A DNA stretch of 64,000 nt from Allomyces macrogynus ATCC 38327 (lineage: Eukaryota; Blastocladiomycota; Blastocladiomycetes; Blastocladiales; Blastocladiaceae): assembly GCA_000151295.1 (NCBI GenBank), contig GG745348.1, positions 679,919 through 743,918 of the forward strand. The letters run 5' to 3'. A model generated the notes under the pieces. The model did no database searches. It saw only the letters and a list, made by a program, of their open reading frames with translations, and had not been told where the DNA came from. Made by a program: the position numbers and the translations under genes. Positions within the stretch are counted from its first letter, which is position 1; each line of letters begins with the position of its first letter. Below are positions 36,795 through 51,065 of the stretch, piece by piece.

Positions 36795-37309
36795 CTAAAT
36801 CTCCTTGGGCTTCTTTGCCTCCTTTCTCAACTCCCACAGCTGGCCAATTTGCTGGTCGTTCATCTAGCCAAATCAAAGTGGTCGACGTCGCGGTGCCGCG
36901 TCAGTATGCGCTGGTTGGGCACACCCTTCTCGCGCAACTTCGAAGTGCGCAGACGAACGAACGTACCTGATCCAAAACTGCCGGGTCCAACGGACGGCCC
37001 TGGACCGCGCCTGCTTTGTGCTGGCGCTCCATTTCTTCGGCGTAGAACCGCCATTGCTCGTAAAACTGCGAAATGAACACGGCGTTGTCGACGTGCTGGT
37101 GCCGACGGAACTATTGGACGTAGCGATGGCGGTCAGACGTGAGCCGCCACTAAACAGAGCCGACTCCGGTCCGGGTTCCAGCAATTTACCTCGTCCCGCG
37201 CGTACTGGTCGCCCATATAGCGCAGCTCAGGAGGGAACGCGCGGTGCGTGCGCAGAATCCGCCGATACAGCGCGAGAATCTGGTCCTTGCCGACGCGAAC
37301 CGGTTGCAT
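36795..37309 (-). CDS. SDH7: Succinate dehydrogenase assembly factor 3 (ACN9), LYR protein
   Basis: A mitochondrial-matrix LYR-motif chaperone that protects the Fe-S subunit SDHB during complex II assembly. Exons 37309-37190, 37110-36967 and 36863-36795 give 110 residues. The motif L14-Y15-R16 opens the helix LYRRILRTHR, followed by FPPELRYMGDQYARDEFRRH, which spans the first splice and is diagnostic for ACN9, then FYEQWRFYAEE. The last exon encodes QIGQLWELRKEAKKP. All phases agree and the family length is normal. Confidence 0.94.
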
Positions 37310-37849
37310 TTTTGGGTGGAGAGTCTCGCTTGAGCGCGTCGGTCGGAGATGGCGTGAACTGCAGCTGCCGATTGGAAATGGCCGCGATGGAAACGGTCGT
37401 CGTCCTCGCAATCCTTGAATCGTCGGGCTGCGTTCTGGCTGGTAATTGCTGCTGCGCTTGTTCTTGCCGCGAACTGCTCGGTTTGCTGGCAATCAATTGC
37501 GTGCAGTTACGGCACGGTCTGGCAGGTCGTCGAGGTCGGCGTGATCGTGAGTGATCAACGCTTGCATTTGTTGAAGTGTGGGGATGCTCTGATGCTCGCA
37601 TCGTTTGGTTGTTGGTCAGCAAATCAACACGCTCGATCAGCTTCAAATCATTTCTGTTGTCCACCCCAGCCTTCGCTCTCGTCTTCCACTCTCTTCTCGA
37701 AGACAGCCTCCCTCGAGTGCAGCAGCTTTTGCAATAACTCTTGCGCACGCGCGGCCACCACGACTGCCTGCAATTGACACGCACCAGACAAGCAACAGTC
37801 GTGCTGTGCCAAGTTCAACCGATCAATCCGCTCCAAATTCCTTGCCGAC
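37310..37849. promoter_or_regulatory. Divergent promoter region, SDHAF3 / ERV1
   Basis: A 540-nt spacer between two divergent genes for mitochondrial biogenesis factors. No TATA box is evident. Shared regulation is possible but unproven. Confidence 0.5.
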
Positions 37850-38481
37850 ATGGTGGTCCTGGGCCCAGACGGCAAGCCGTGCCGCGTGTGCACCGATTTC
37901 AAGACGTGGACCAAGGCCGAGAAGAAGGCCGACAGCTCGCATTCCGGTTCCGACAGTAGCAACGTGATGCACTCGACTGCAACGAATCCGAGCCCAACCA
38001 CCCCCAACACGACCATGACGAGCTCGGCGCCCTCCCCCCCGCCCGTATGGGACGACTACGAGCCGGAGACGCCGTGTCCACCTGGTCAGTCCTCCATCCC
38101 AGTCCTACATTGCGCTCGACCCTCCATCTCACTCATCACCTTCCCCACCACGTAGACTCGATTGAACTCGGCCGGCATACATGGACGTTCCTGCACACGG
38201 CCGCAGCGTACTATCCCGAGATCCCGACTGCCGCGGACCAGTCGGCCATGACCTCACTCGTCAGCTCATTGGGCCGGCTCTACCCGTGTGCGCCATGTGC
38301 GTCGCACCTGCGCACGTATGTGGCCCACGACCCACCCAAGGTTGAGTCGCGTGACGCCATTTCGCAGTGGATGTGCCGCCTGCACAACGACGTCAACAAA
38401 AACCTTGGCAAGCCGCAGTTTGACTGCTCGCGCGTCATGGAACGGTGGCACGAGAGCTTGGATCGCGCGCGATGCGGATGA
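37850..38481 (+). CDS. ERV1: FAD-linked sulfhydryl oxidase ERV1 / ALR
   Basis: The mitochondrial intermembrane-space oxidase that re-oxidises Mia40 in disulfide-coupled protein import. Exons 37850-38084 and 38156-38481 encode 186 residues. The N-terminal shuttle cysteine pair is in KPCRVCTDFKTW (C11, C14). The ERV/ALR domain begins at ELGRHTWTFLHTAAAYYPE, with the active-site pair C123-A-P-C126 in LYPCAPCASHLR. The FAD-binding HNDVNKNLGKP and the structural cysteines in WMC and FDCSRV follow. The two domains are joined by a Ser/Thr/Pro-rich linker. Intact. Confidence 0.96.
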
Positions 38482-38512
38482 GCGGCGGAGTGTGGATGAG
38501 CGGCGGAGTGTG
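38477..38512. repeat. 18-bp perfect tandem duplication at the ERV1 stop
   Basis: Two adjacent copies of GATGAGCGGCGGAGTGTG. The first copy contains the ERV1 stop codon (38479-38481), so the duplication extends the 3' UTR without changing the protein. Confidence 0.9.
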
Positions 38513-38589
38513 GAGATTGGATAGAGTGCAGAGGAGGGAAAGGGCAGTGAATACAATAGGCTATAATATTACGCGATGTATACGAGCGG

Positions 38590-40433
<1,844 letters not shown>

Positions 40434-40581
40434 TTTGCGGGCAGCGCAGTCGTCGTTGGTCCAAAGGGCTGCTAAGAAGTTCTGTGTTGCAAGCGTCGTG
40501 TCGTCGACCAAGCAAGGAGGCTCAGTTTTGGAGTGGACTGGAAGGGATGACTGGTGCGGTGGGTGAGCTGGTCATTCCCGC

Positions 40582-42369
40582 ATGACAGGGAACATTTTTG
40601 AAGGACGTCTGACGTGGACTTGCCGCTGGTCAATTCGGCGGTCTATCTGCTCGCGACCGTTGCGCACCTCTGCCGCGACTCGCCAAGTGTCGTCCGCGTT
40701 GGCCAACTCGACGACATCAGCTACCTTTGTATCGAAATCGATTTCGCCCGAGACCAAGACACAACCTTTCCATGCCGAATGGGAGGCCTACTGTCGCTCG
40801 CGAGGCATGGGCATGCCCGGGTCGGGTGCCGAAAACAGCCTATACGGAGGCCTCTTCCCTGGGACGATTGTCGGCTCGCTAACCAAGGTTGAGAACCTGC
40901 TCGCTCTCCACCAACCGCTCGACATTACCTGGTACAACAAATCGTGTTTTCACGTACGACGGCTGAACGAATTAATGGCCGTGTTGGCATGCTGGCCTCC
41001 AATCTGATCATTGCCTCTGCAACCGCTAGCTCGTGCTCTCTAACGGCACCATTGTTCGGTTTCTACTCAAGCAGCACTAGGTGCCCATCGACGCGACGGT
41101 TGAGACGCGGTCCCACGTCCTCGGCCACCGTCCAGGAGTCGTATGCGGGCCGTACTGCCGCACCGACGACGACCGCTCGTGCAGTGCCAACCGAGTCACA
41201 CCAACTGGTCGATCATGGCCCGCGCAGACACGTTGGAGCCGCTCCCTCCCGTCAAGATCACTGGGCTGGCCCGTTGCCGCTATTTACTCGTCGGGCCGGC
41301 TGCGCTTGCTCGACCCGTGCTTCCGCCCTGTTCCGATTTGCATGAGCGGGCAGGGGTTTTCGAGCGCGGCGATTGACTTGTTGCAGCAGCTCTCGTTCTC
41401 GAGCCCGCCGTCGTTCTTGTCGTGGTCCGTGGACCCGACCGACCTGAATTCGACGGCATCGACCGAACTTCACCCGCACGCTCGTGGCCGTGTTTGAGCG
41501 TGGTCCGATCGCTGTCCTTCACGTGCCAACCGCCGGGCCTCTCACGTTTCCGGCATACGTGCGATGCCTGTCGCAGCACCATACGCTCGACACAATCCGG
41601 ACCTTGGCCGCTGCCTGGCCGACCGTGACGCCGACGCACGCCCGCGACGCCGTGGCCCTCGCCCAGGCCATCCACCACGACTTGACCGTGTACCGTCACA
41701 CGTCGGCGTTCCCGCGACAGCACGTTCAGACCGACCTGATCCAGATGCTCCGGCGGCTCGCTATGGACTCGGACCCGCCGCTCCCACCCGCCGAGCTCGC
41801 GACGGTTGTCGCCATGCTCCGCACTGTCGTACACCGCCCGAATCCGACTCGCGCAATTCGATCCCGCGCTGCGCACGATTCTCACGTGCAACCCGTCGGA
41901 CACCGACTTGACGGACCTGCTGCATCTCGTGGCCGTGCGCGCGACCAAGGCCGGCGCCATGGTAGTATCGGCCGCGGCGATGCGCCTGTTTGCGACGCGG
42001 CACCCGGGACCCTATTCGCCGTTCCTGACGCAAAACCCCACGGACTATGTCGGTGCTGGCGCGGGCACGACTGAGTCGAACGAGGGTTTGCCGGCAACGT
42101 CGACCGTCGAGCAAATTGTTGAGTATTATGCGACGCAGATCACGTCCTTGGCGCTCGGGACCAAACGCGCGTTTGGGACCGACGTGAAGCGGCTCGCGGC
42201 GTACTACGAGATGCGTGGGTACACGGGCGATGCCAAGCACTGGTGGCGGCGGTTGCACAATGATACCGAGGCGCAGCGCGCGATGCAGCGGCTGGTGGAG
42301 CTCGAACTGGTGGAGAGTGAGAGCGCGAGCTCGGGTGGTTCGGTGCGGTCGGCGGCGCCGCAACGTTGA
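40582..42369 (+). CDS. Unidentified protein, possibly mitochondrial, with interrupted frame
   Basis: I do not recognise this gene. The first ATG (40582) opens an Arg/Ser-rich, acid-poor N-terminus that could be a mitochondrial targeting peptide. The frame then reads FHAEWEAYCRSRGMGMPG and FPGTIVGSLTKVENLLALHQ to a GTACGA donor at 40954, and an intron to 41080 keeps phase. Downstream, coding-looking segments in different frames can be joined only with single-base corrections near 41464 (before FTRTLVAVFERGPIAV) and 41834 (before ARIRLAQFDPALRTIL). A further uncertain change lies around 41150-41300. The C-terminal part is helical (VEQIVEYYATQITSLALG, YYEMRGYTGDAKHWWRRL) and faintly recalls a PPR-like organellar RNA factor. 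Stop at 42369. It is divergent from DUS2 with a 148-nt spacer. Confidence 0.4.
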
Positions 42370-42728
42370 CTGGTGTCGATAGTAGGCTGGAATGAAGACT
42401 GGAATGGACTGGAATCGTGCGCAGGTGTTGCTTTCGCTTGCTGTCCTTTCGGCAATGAATGGATGTGTCGCGGTGTGCGGTAGCCGATCAGGTGATCGCG
42501 TAAACGATGATAAACGACCACCACCATTTCTCCACCGACCGCTTCTGTCCTCATTCTCGCTCCCGGCTCCGCAACTGCTCGCGCTCCACATAATCTAGAC
42601 GGTCATTGCAGCTTCCTGCATCGGATCCTACCGCGTGCCCCCTTCTCTCTCCCTCCTTGATCAGCTACCGACTCCGCCTACGTTTCCTCGACCGAGCCTA
42701 CCAACGCCTGAACCGACGCGACACGACC
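42370..42728. other. Intergenic region upstream of CRH-1
   Basis: Spacer between two plus-strand genes. It contains a small GACTGGAAT direct repeat near 42394-42414. No gene is seen. Confidence 0.5.
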
Positions 42729-44584
42729 ATGATCAGCCATCGCCGAAACACAGTGTTTCTTCTCTTCCTGTGCCTCCTCCTCGGCGGCGCGACATGGACC
42801 AGCCCGTACTCGGGCCTGGCCGAAGCCGCCGTGTGCAAGAATTCGGGCAAGCAGTGCACGGCCGCGGCCCCGTGGTGCAACTCGGCCGCGTGGTAAGTGG
42901 ATCCTGCCGCCGCTGTTCGACCTCTCCGCACGCGCAGGACAACTGATCCGTGTTGTCTAGGTGCTCGAACAAGCCCCTCGACGGGTTCCTCGACCGCGGG
43001 TGCGATCCGGACGCGAGTTACCCGGGCTCGTGCGTCGGCCAATCGGGCTGCCGCGCGTTCCGCGAAGATTTCAACGTGTCGGCCGTCCTCGCCAACCACG
43101 ATAATTTCCTCGGCGACATGGACTTGCAGCCGTTCATGGACGAGTTCAAATAACGCCGAGGTCAAAGGACGGCAAGGTGCGGCGTGGAGAAGCGTTGTGT
43201 TCAAAGTTTGCTGGCTTCGGTGCTGACGCGCATTTTTTTTGGTCGTAGCTCGTCCTGCACATGAAGTACTCTGAGGCGCAAAAAGCCGGTCTCGTCTCGC
43301 GCGTCACGTCGCTGCGCTACTTCCAGTACGCGTTTGCCGTGATCCAAGAGTGGCAGCACTCCCGTTCGCCGCGCTCACACCTGTCCTCTGTGATAGCTAC
43401 GGGCGGTTCGGTGCGCGCATCAAGCTCTCGGCGGGGAAGGGCTTGGTCTATAGCTTCATCTGGAAGACGTCGGCGACCCGCGACGACATTGGTGACGAGC
43501 TCGACTACGAATGGGTTCGTCCTTGAAATGATCGAACAGAGCACCGTCCCGGCATCCACTCACGACCGTCCCTTCTGCCCGCGTAGATTGTCCGTATTCC
43601 ACGCAGCGGGATACTCTGATCGCAGCTCCCGTCCCCGACTCACACCAGTTGTAGGCCGGCTACGACCCGACCGAGTCCCAAACCGACTATTACTGCGACC
43701 CGTCGAAGAACAGTGGCAAGGTCGGTGACATGCTTTTTTCTTTCCTCGTAGAACTAGTTTGCTGGTGGGGTCGTAGTTTGCTCATGTTGACGATACATCT
43801 CACCCATCCATCGCACTTCATAGATTGATTACTCGAAAGGTACGCGCGTCGACTCCACCCGACATCTCACTGATTTCGTCGATGCACATGCTGATCGCGC
43901 TCCATGATCTGCACTCCCTAGGTGTTCCCGTCTACTTCAACGACGGGTCCAAGACCACGTCCGACTTCCACACCTACGAGATCAACTACGAGCCCGCCAA
44001 GCTCGAATGGTGGATCGACGGCCACCTCGTGCGCACCGTTGTCAAGAACGGCACCGAACCCTTCCCGAACCAGAAAGGCCAGCTGTACGTCTCTATCCAC
44101 CATCGACCCACTCACCCAGCTCGCAACGGAGAACTGACCCCCTAATCCTAGCTTCCTTGGGATTTGGGACACGTGCGGACTCGCCAACGGCACTGTGACG
44201 TGGGCGCACGGCCCGTCCGAGTGGTGCGGCGGGACCAACGCGACCGCCAAGGCGCAGGACTGGACCATGGAAGTCGATTGGGTCGAAGCCTCTTGCTACC
44301 CGGGGTACGAAGACACGACGCCGACCAAGATTGTCGCGAAACCGGCCGGGTCCGGGACGACCGGCGGTGGGAGTTCGTCGACGGGCGGCGGGACCAGTGG
44401 CGGGTCGTCGAACGGTGGGGGTGTGAGTGGTGGTGACGGCGGCGGTCTGACGGGGTCGACGTGGAGCGGGCGTAGTCAGCACGGGGACGGCGTGGCCGCG
44501 GTGCGCGCGCCGGGTGGGGTGGTGGTCGCTGCGATGGCCGCGGTCTGGGCAGTTGCAGGGATGGCGTTGCTGGCCGTGGTTTAG
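42729..44584 (+). CDS. CRH-type GH16 cell-wall transglycosylase, copy 1 (GPI-anchored)
   Basis: An extracellular Crh1/Utr2-like enzyme that links chitin to beta-glucan. Exons are 42729-42892, 42961-43176, 43249-43325, 43397-43514, 43655-43720, 43824-43839, 43922-44084 and 44152-44584. Signal peptide 1 to about 30, then a small cysteine-rich N-terminal module (CKNSGKQC to CRAFREDF). The GH16 active site is D-E-L-D-Y-E in exon 4, with IWKTS just before. The -HTYEINYEP- and -WWIDGHLVRTV- beta strands follow, and WCGG near the end. A Ser/Gly/Thr linker and a terminal hydrophobic segment (VVVAAMAAVWAVAGMALLAVV) fit a GPI signal. Two extra A residues, at 43148-43150 and 43164-43166, break exon 2. 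Removing one from each gives exactly 1251 nt (416 residues). Exon 6 is only 16 nt. Confidence 0.85.
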
Positions 44585-45352
44585 ATGGTGACGTGCGGGG
44601 ACTTGGACGCGGTTCGAATGGGGTGGAGAGTTGAATCGTGGACTGGCTCGTTGCGCAGGGGGTGAATAGTGGGGCAGGTTAAGTGGAGATACCCCTCGCC
44701 CTGATATTTGAATGGAAATCCGTAGAATCGCTCATGACGCGTGTGGTTATCGACATCAAGGTGGAGTGAAATTGACGTGCTGGTGACGAGCAGCTGTCGG
44801 TCGCAGTCAAAAGAGCAAGATGAAATGCAATCGCGACGCAGCGTTGCGGTTGCCAGCGAGAGGAGCCACTAGATCAAGATGTGCGAAGTGTGGAGAATTG
44901 GGCGCGTTTGGACCGTGGTGGAAATTTGCATGGCGGACTCGCTCGTTGAAAGATGGGCATGGATCGGGCGAGGAGCAGAGATGCCCTCACCTAGGCATTT
45001 TGATCGAAATTCGCAGCCTAGCGACATCGTTATGACGAGAGGGTGGAGAGGGATCGAAAGTGCAATCGGTGGGCGCTGCCGCTGCTGACAGCGAGCCGTG
45101 AGGAAAAAAGAGGAGCCACAAGCAAAAGATGTATCGTGTATGATGGGACAAGCAACACAACCACAAACCGCAAGAACATCTGAAATGTGGTGGTGGTCAA
45201 AAAGAGAGCACGGGTGTATGAGGAAAACGCAAAAAAAAAAAAGAAACAACGGTGCGGTACGTACAAAGGCCAAATAAAAACCACCACCAGCAAAAACACA
45301 CAGACCAAAACGAGCATCACCCACTCCTCTCTCTAGCACACGAGCTCTCCGC
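44585..45352. other. Convergent intergenic region
   Basis: Between the stops of CRH-1 (plus) and chitin synthase 2 (minus). It has an oligo-A run at about 45230-45243 and no coding signal. Confidence 0.5.
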
Positions 45353-48300
45353 TTACATGGCGGCCGACGCCAAAAACTCGTTGATGCACTGGTTGATAAA
45401 CTCGCGGCGCGGCGTCATGTCGACGTTGAACAGCGCCGAGAGCTCGTCGCGCACCTGCTTCTTGGTAATCGTCATCAAGTTGGCCGTCGACAGGATCCGG
45501 CGCGTCTCGTAGTAAATCTCCTCGTCGGTCGGCAAGCCCGCAGCCGACGGCCCGCCCATACTCGCGCGAGGGCTCGGGTTCAAGTTCGCCGGCAATTGCG
45601 GCACCGGCGGGGCCATCCCGCTCGCGCCTGCCGCACCGTAGTACTGGCCGACACTGAAATCAGTGCCGCGCGACGTCGACCGCTTGAGGTCAACGGTGGG
45701 CGCCATTGACCGGCGCGCTGAGTAACCTGACCGTTCCGAGTGCACGTCCGACATGCCGTCGTCGCCGTAGGCGGGGAGCGGCCATGCCGAGCACCGAGTC
45801 GCGCGCGGCCCAGCCCTTGGAGGGGGACGTCGGGGTCGCGGGCGTCGGCGACAAGTTGCCCTCGGCCTCGAGCAGCTCGGCCTCGTAGTCGGACCACCGC
45901 TTGTGCGGGATCAGCTTGAGGTCAAACTTTTGCGCTTCCTCGCCCGTGACCATGACTTGCTTCTTGCCCTTTTCGCCAATCACGACACGCGTGTTGCCCC
46001 ACGAGAAATCGTCCTGAAAGTGGGCGGGAAGAGAGTCAGTCGCTGAAGCGCGAGAACCAAACTACGAGTGTGCGAGCGTCAAGAGAACGTACCATCTTCC
46101 AGAACGAGTAGACCGGGATAAAGAACGAGAAGACCGGGATCGCGAGAATGTAAATGATCATCCACCCGACATGCTGCCACTCGCGCTTGATCAAGAAGAT
46201 CAGCGCCTGCAACCCATAGATCGTGCCGAGCAACACCAGCGAGATCATCGGGAAGTTGTTCATGTCGTGGCGCATCGTCGAGTCGACAATCATGTAGATC
46301 AGGTAACCGAGATACGCGACGACGGCAGGCTGCGTGAACGTGGCAATCAAGTCGATGAAGACGACAAACCGCATCGAAAAGCAGCAGAACCCACACAACT
46401 GCGAAATGTTGAGCAGCTCAAACAGGTTGTGGATCGTCGAGTTGATCCAGCGACGGCGCTGCGAGAGCAACACGTCCCACCGGTCGGGCGCAATCGTCTG
46501 GCACTTGGCGTCGGCCGTGAAGACCGTGCGGTGGCTCGGGAAGTGCTTGAGCAGCAACGTTGTGAGGTACCGATCCTCGCCGAGATGCAGCAAGTTCTTC
46601 TTGTGCAGCGTGTCGACGTTGCAGTCGCCGTACTCTTCGATAATGTTGTTCGATGCGAGCAGCGGCGTGCCCTTGCTTGGTGACCGCAGACGGTACATCG
46701 AGAAACAGCCCGGCAAACACGTCACGGACCCGAACAGCGACTCGAACGCCTTGGCCATGTGGTGCGAGATGAAGTACTCGTAGACCTGGATCATGGTCGC
46801 CCACGTGTCCTTCTCGTTGGCCAGCCGCGTCTCGCCACAGCAGCCAATCACCTTGGTGTCGTGTGTCATGACCGAGACGAGCCGGTTGAGCGAGTCTTGC
46901 GAGACGGTCGTATCCGAATCAACGGTCAAGAGCAACTCGTAGAAACTCGGGTTCACGCCAATCACGTTCTGGATGTTGTGGTAGATTTCGAGCTCGAGCG
47001 GCGACATGGGCGCGTCAAAGTAGACCTTGTTCAGGAACCGCATCAGAATCATTTGCGAGTCGCGCTTACCACGGTTACCCGGGCGCGACCGTTCCGAGGG
47101 CTTGCCGACCTTGACAATGACAACAAACGGCACCAAGTGGCCCGCGCACTCGTAGAGGCCCGAGTATACCTTGGCCATGTTGTGCTGCTTCATGCCTTCG
47201 CCGAGCGACTGGAACGAGAGCGGCTCCGGGTCAATCGACGGGTCGACACCGAGAATATCGAGCGCGATCCGCGGCGTGGGCCGGTCGTTGCCGGACCCCA
47301 TGATGTTGCCGTCACACAGTACGACAAGTAGCTTACGCTTGTCATCGTAGGACATGACGGCGAGCGAGTCGATGGTCTTGCGCAGCGACTCTTCGCCCTC
47401 CGTGTAGCACGGCACCTGCAGAATCACAAACTTGTCGTGCTCCTCGGGCGCGCCCACCGACCCGAGCTGCAGCGCCGCCAAGAACTTGGCGCCGATCACG
47501 GCCGCGAGCAGTACCGAGAATGCGAGCAAGATGTAGTTGGTGAACATGCACCGGCCGGACTTGCGATAGTCGACGACGCCGACCACAAACAAGTTGTTGA
47601 AGCAGTTGCGCAGAAACTCGTCCTTTTCCCACTGCGCCATAAACTCCGAGTCGGCGGGGGCGCGCGCGCCGCGGAACTCCTTGAGCCATCCGAGGACGAG
47701 CCCCGGCAAAAACTGCTGGTCGCTCGGCGAGTCGACGTAGGGCTGCACGTCGTAGACGCGATTCTTGATAATGACCATGAACCGTGCGTTTGCGGATGAC
47801 GCCGACACGGCCGCCACGTCGTTCGGGTCCCACCCGACCGTCGCAGACAGCCGCGACCGTAACGCGGCATCAATCACACGCTGCGCGCCGTACATGTTCC
47901 TCTGGTACATGGGGCGGTGGAACAGTTGCAAGATCGTGCCATTGGCGTGCGTCGACTGCGTGAACAGCGGTTTGGCGTTCGGGTAATTATCTTTCGCGTA
48001 CTTGCAGTAGTAGGCCGGCGTGCGCGGGAACCCGGCAGTGATGTCGAGCCCGGCAAAGTCGTTGAGCGTGTCGGACGAGTGCGCCATGGTCGTCGAGTTG
48101 AACTTGTTCAAGTTGTAGACACCGCCGTAAATCGCAACGAGCGGCTCGTCAAGCGACTTGCGGTACGACAGTTCCTCGAGGTTGAGAATGTTTTGCCGCG
48201 GGCAAATCAGGCGACCAAACCCGATAATGAAGAAAAGCTGGATCGCGCACATGAGCATGATCAGGATGAAAATGGCCACCTTCTCGCGCCAGGCCATGCG

Positions 48301-51065
48301 CACGTCATCGCGCTTCATCCCGCCGCACCAGCGCAGGAAGGGGGTCGGAACCCACCACGTCAGGAACCACGTCGCGAAAATCCACCGCCGCCGCGCGGGC
48401 GTCATCGAGTACTCTTCGATCTGCGCGTCCTGCGGGACGGGCTCATCAAGCAACGGGTTCGCGCGTGAAATCTCGTCGTTGATGCGCTTGTTGCGCTCCA
48501 TGTTGGTCAACGCCACCGACGCGCGGTCCGACCCGCCCGACCCGTGCGACCCACCAGACCGGCCATTGAAGACAGAGTCTGCGTCAAATTCGGTCGCGCC
48601 GCCGTCCTCGGTCATGTCGCCGTCCGAGTAGACCGAGTCGCCGTCAAACGAGTACTCGGTGCGCCCATCGCCGAGCGCGCCAAACTTCTTGCCCGCGGCG
48701 GTGCCACGCTTGGACCGTTTCTTGGCGTCCTGCTCGTGCTTGCGCAGCAGCGTCTCGAGGTGCACCCAGGCGTCGTCGCGCAAAATCACAAGTGACTTGC
48801 CGACAAACATTTCCTCGTCGGTCATGGCCTTGATATCCTTGACGTGCAGGCACCGGTCGCGCGCCGAAAACCCGTCGGGCACATCAAACATATCGGCGTA
48901 TTTCGCGGCAAACGCCTCAAACGAGTACCGCACCGAGTAGTCGCCCCCACGGCGGTGCACGTGCGCGAGCAGTTCCATGACGTGCAGCGCGCGCGCCTGG
49001 TCACGGACGAGCGTCAGGTCAAACGTGGTCGTCGCCGGATCCTTGTTGTGCCGCAGGGCAAAGAGCACCTTGACGTTCGTGTTTTCCAGCGCCTCGACGA
49101 GCCCGTCCATTTGCTTTTTCAGGTAGGTCACCGTCGAGAACTCGGGCTTGCCCAAATCCGTGTTCCCCGAGTTGCCGCCCGTGCGCGACGTGGTCGTGGA
49201 CCGGCGCTTCATTGACGGCTGCCGCTTCATGACCGACTGCGCGCGCACGACAGTCGCCGCGTTCTTTTCGTAGGCCTCGAGGTTGATTACCGACTCGGAA
49301 AACAGGTCCTGGAAGAGCGCCATGCGCGACCCGGCGTGGCCGTTCCCGCCGCGGAACAGGTGCACGAAATCGCCCGGCAACAGGTCGTCCTGGCCGTCCT
49401 TGCGCGCGGAAAACGCATCGGTGGCAGACGTCGACACGGGCAGCTTGGTGTCCTTGATGTTCATGCCTTCGGCACGCAATTCCTGGTTGCCGTACTCGAA
49501 CAGCCGCTTGGCGAGGAACGTGTCGATGCGCTCATTCGCGTACTTGTGCGCGGCCGCCGTTGCGTCGTCCTTGGTATCGCCCGCACCGGTCGTGCCGGGG
49601 AAATCAATCAGGGCAATGAAGTTGGCCATGTCCTCGTCGCAGCACAGCTTCTTGTTGATCGACTCGACGATCCACGTGAAGAGCACCGAGTAGAGCACTT
49701 TGGCGAGCCCGTCACGGCGCTTGGCCGCGCCATCGGGCGTGAGCAACGCCGTCGTCAGGTCGCGCCCCACAACGGTCGTGCTCGTCGTGAGCGCCGACTC
49801 AAGGAACTGAATGTCGACTTCGAGCAAGTTGGCAATCGTCAAGAGCACGTCGCGGTTGGTCACCATGCACGTGCCCTCCTCGTTGTGCCGGTCGACATCA
49901 AACTTGAGGTTGCCAATGTGCAAAATCGCGGCAATCACGCGCCACATGGCCACCTGCACGCGCTTCGACAGTCCGACTTGCCGCAGCTGTTCCTGCAAGT
50001 CGTTGAACCGGCCGGCATCGTCGAGCCCGCGCGTCGGCAACGAGCCGTAGTTGAGGTACGCGTAGACACCGTTCGGGTCCAGGCTCAGTTCCGTGCGCAG
50101 TTCAGGCGACGCGCCGGCCAGCAGGTAGTAGAAGACGTGGAAGTTGCGTTCCGAGAGCCGCTGCGTCAGGATGCGCGACGTGTCGAGAGCGTAAGTCAAG
50201 ACTTTGGCGCCGACCATTTTGCCGCGCTCGCTAAACTGGATTTCCCAGTAGGACCCGACGCGCGACGCGTCCTGCGTCGTCGTGAGCTTGGCCGAGCCGA
50301 AGCCCGTGAGCACTGAGTGTGCGGCCTGCACGCGCCGGTGCATGCGCTCGTCGCGCTTCGACGCGCCCGAGACGGCGCACAGTTGTTGCAGAATGAGACT
50401 AGTCTGGAGCGTCTTGCTGCTGCCGGACTCGCCTCTGTGTGGGGTGTTCGAGAAGAATTGGCATTGTTGGTCAGAAAAATAACCCTGCAACATCGCACAC
50501 CAATCAATCGGGCATGAACAAGCTGAACATACCGAAGCACAATGCTCTGGTCGACGCCTGACCGGCGCATAAAGAAATAGGCCGAATTGGCGAGCGCAAA
50601 CGCGTGCGGCGTGAGCCCGGCCTTGGTCGAGGACGACTCGGGCATGGACTTGCCCGCGGCCTGTGCGGCGGCAATCGCCGACGGCAGCGGCTCCGGCTTC
50701 AAGTTCTTGTACTGCTTGTACCATCGGTCCTTGGTCTCCTCGGACGTGAGTTCGGCGTAGAGCGTCGACAGGCCTGGCGGCCCCACGGCGACCATGGCAT
50801 TGGACCCGAGCCAAGTGTAGAGCTGGGCATTGTTGAATCCGCCATAGACGGTGGCCGCGACCGCGCCGGTGCCTTCGTCGAGCGCGTTTTCCGTGGACGT
50901 GTCGAGCTCGCGCGGGTTGCGCGTCGTCCACGCCGAGGCGTAGCCCGTCGGGCGCGCGTTCTGGACCGCGTCAAAGTAGGCCGTGGCGAGCGCCGGTAAA
51001 CGGTCGATGGTGAGCAGGTTGGCCACGGGCGGCGCCGCGCCGCGACGCAGTTTCGGCTTGGGCAT
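45353..51065 (-). CDS. Chitin synthase 2, class V/VII type with myosin-like motor domain
   Basis: A paralogue of chitin synthase 1, same strand, about 1844 residues. Exons are 51065-50533, 50434-46093 and 46013-45353. The myosin-like head keeps a near-consensus P-loop, [16 protein letters not shown], formed across the first splice. The switch I-like [13 protein letters not shown] and switch II-like [11 protein letters not shown] are weakened. Then come membrane helices, the cytochrome-b5-like segment ([11 protein letters not shown]), the GT2 domain with [31 protein letters not shown] and QRRRW (about 46445-46460), further helices and a C-terminal DEK_C domain ([18 protein letters not shown]). 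The last exon is one base too long. Frame is regained if one base near 45779-45783 is removed. It lies between two CRH genes, which suggests joint cell-wall construction. Confidence 0.94.

Noticed and set aside
44560..44640. GGTTCGAAT-like string near 44613 considered as a tRNA T-loop
   Set aside because: No matching stem or cloverleaf on either strand. A similar string near 51867 also fails.
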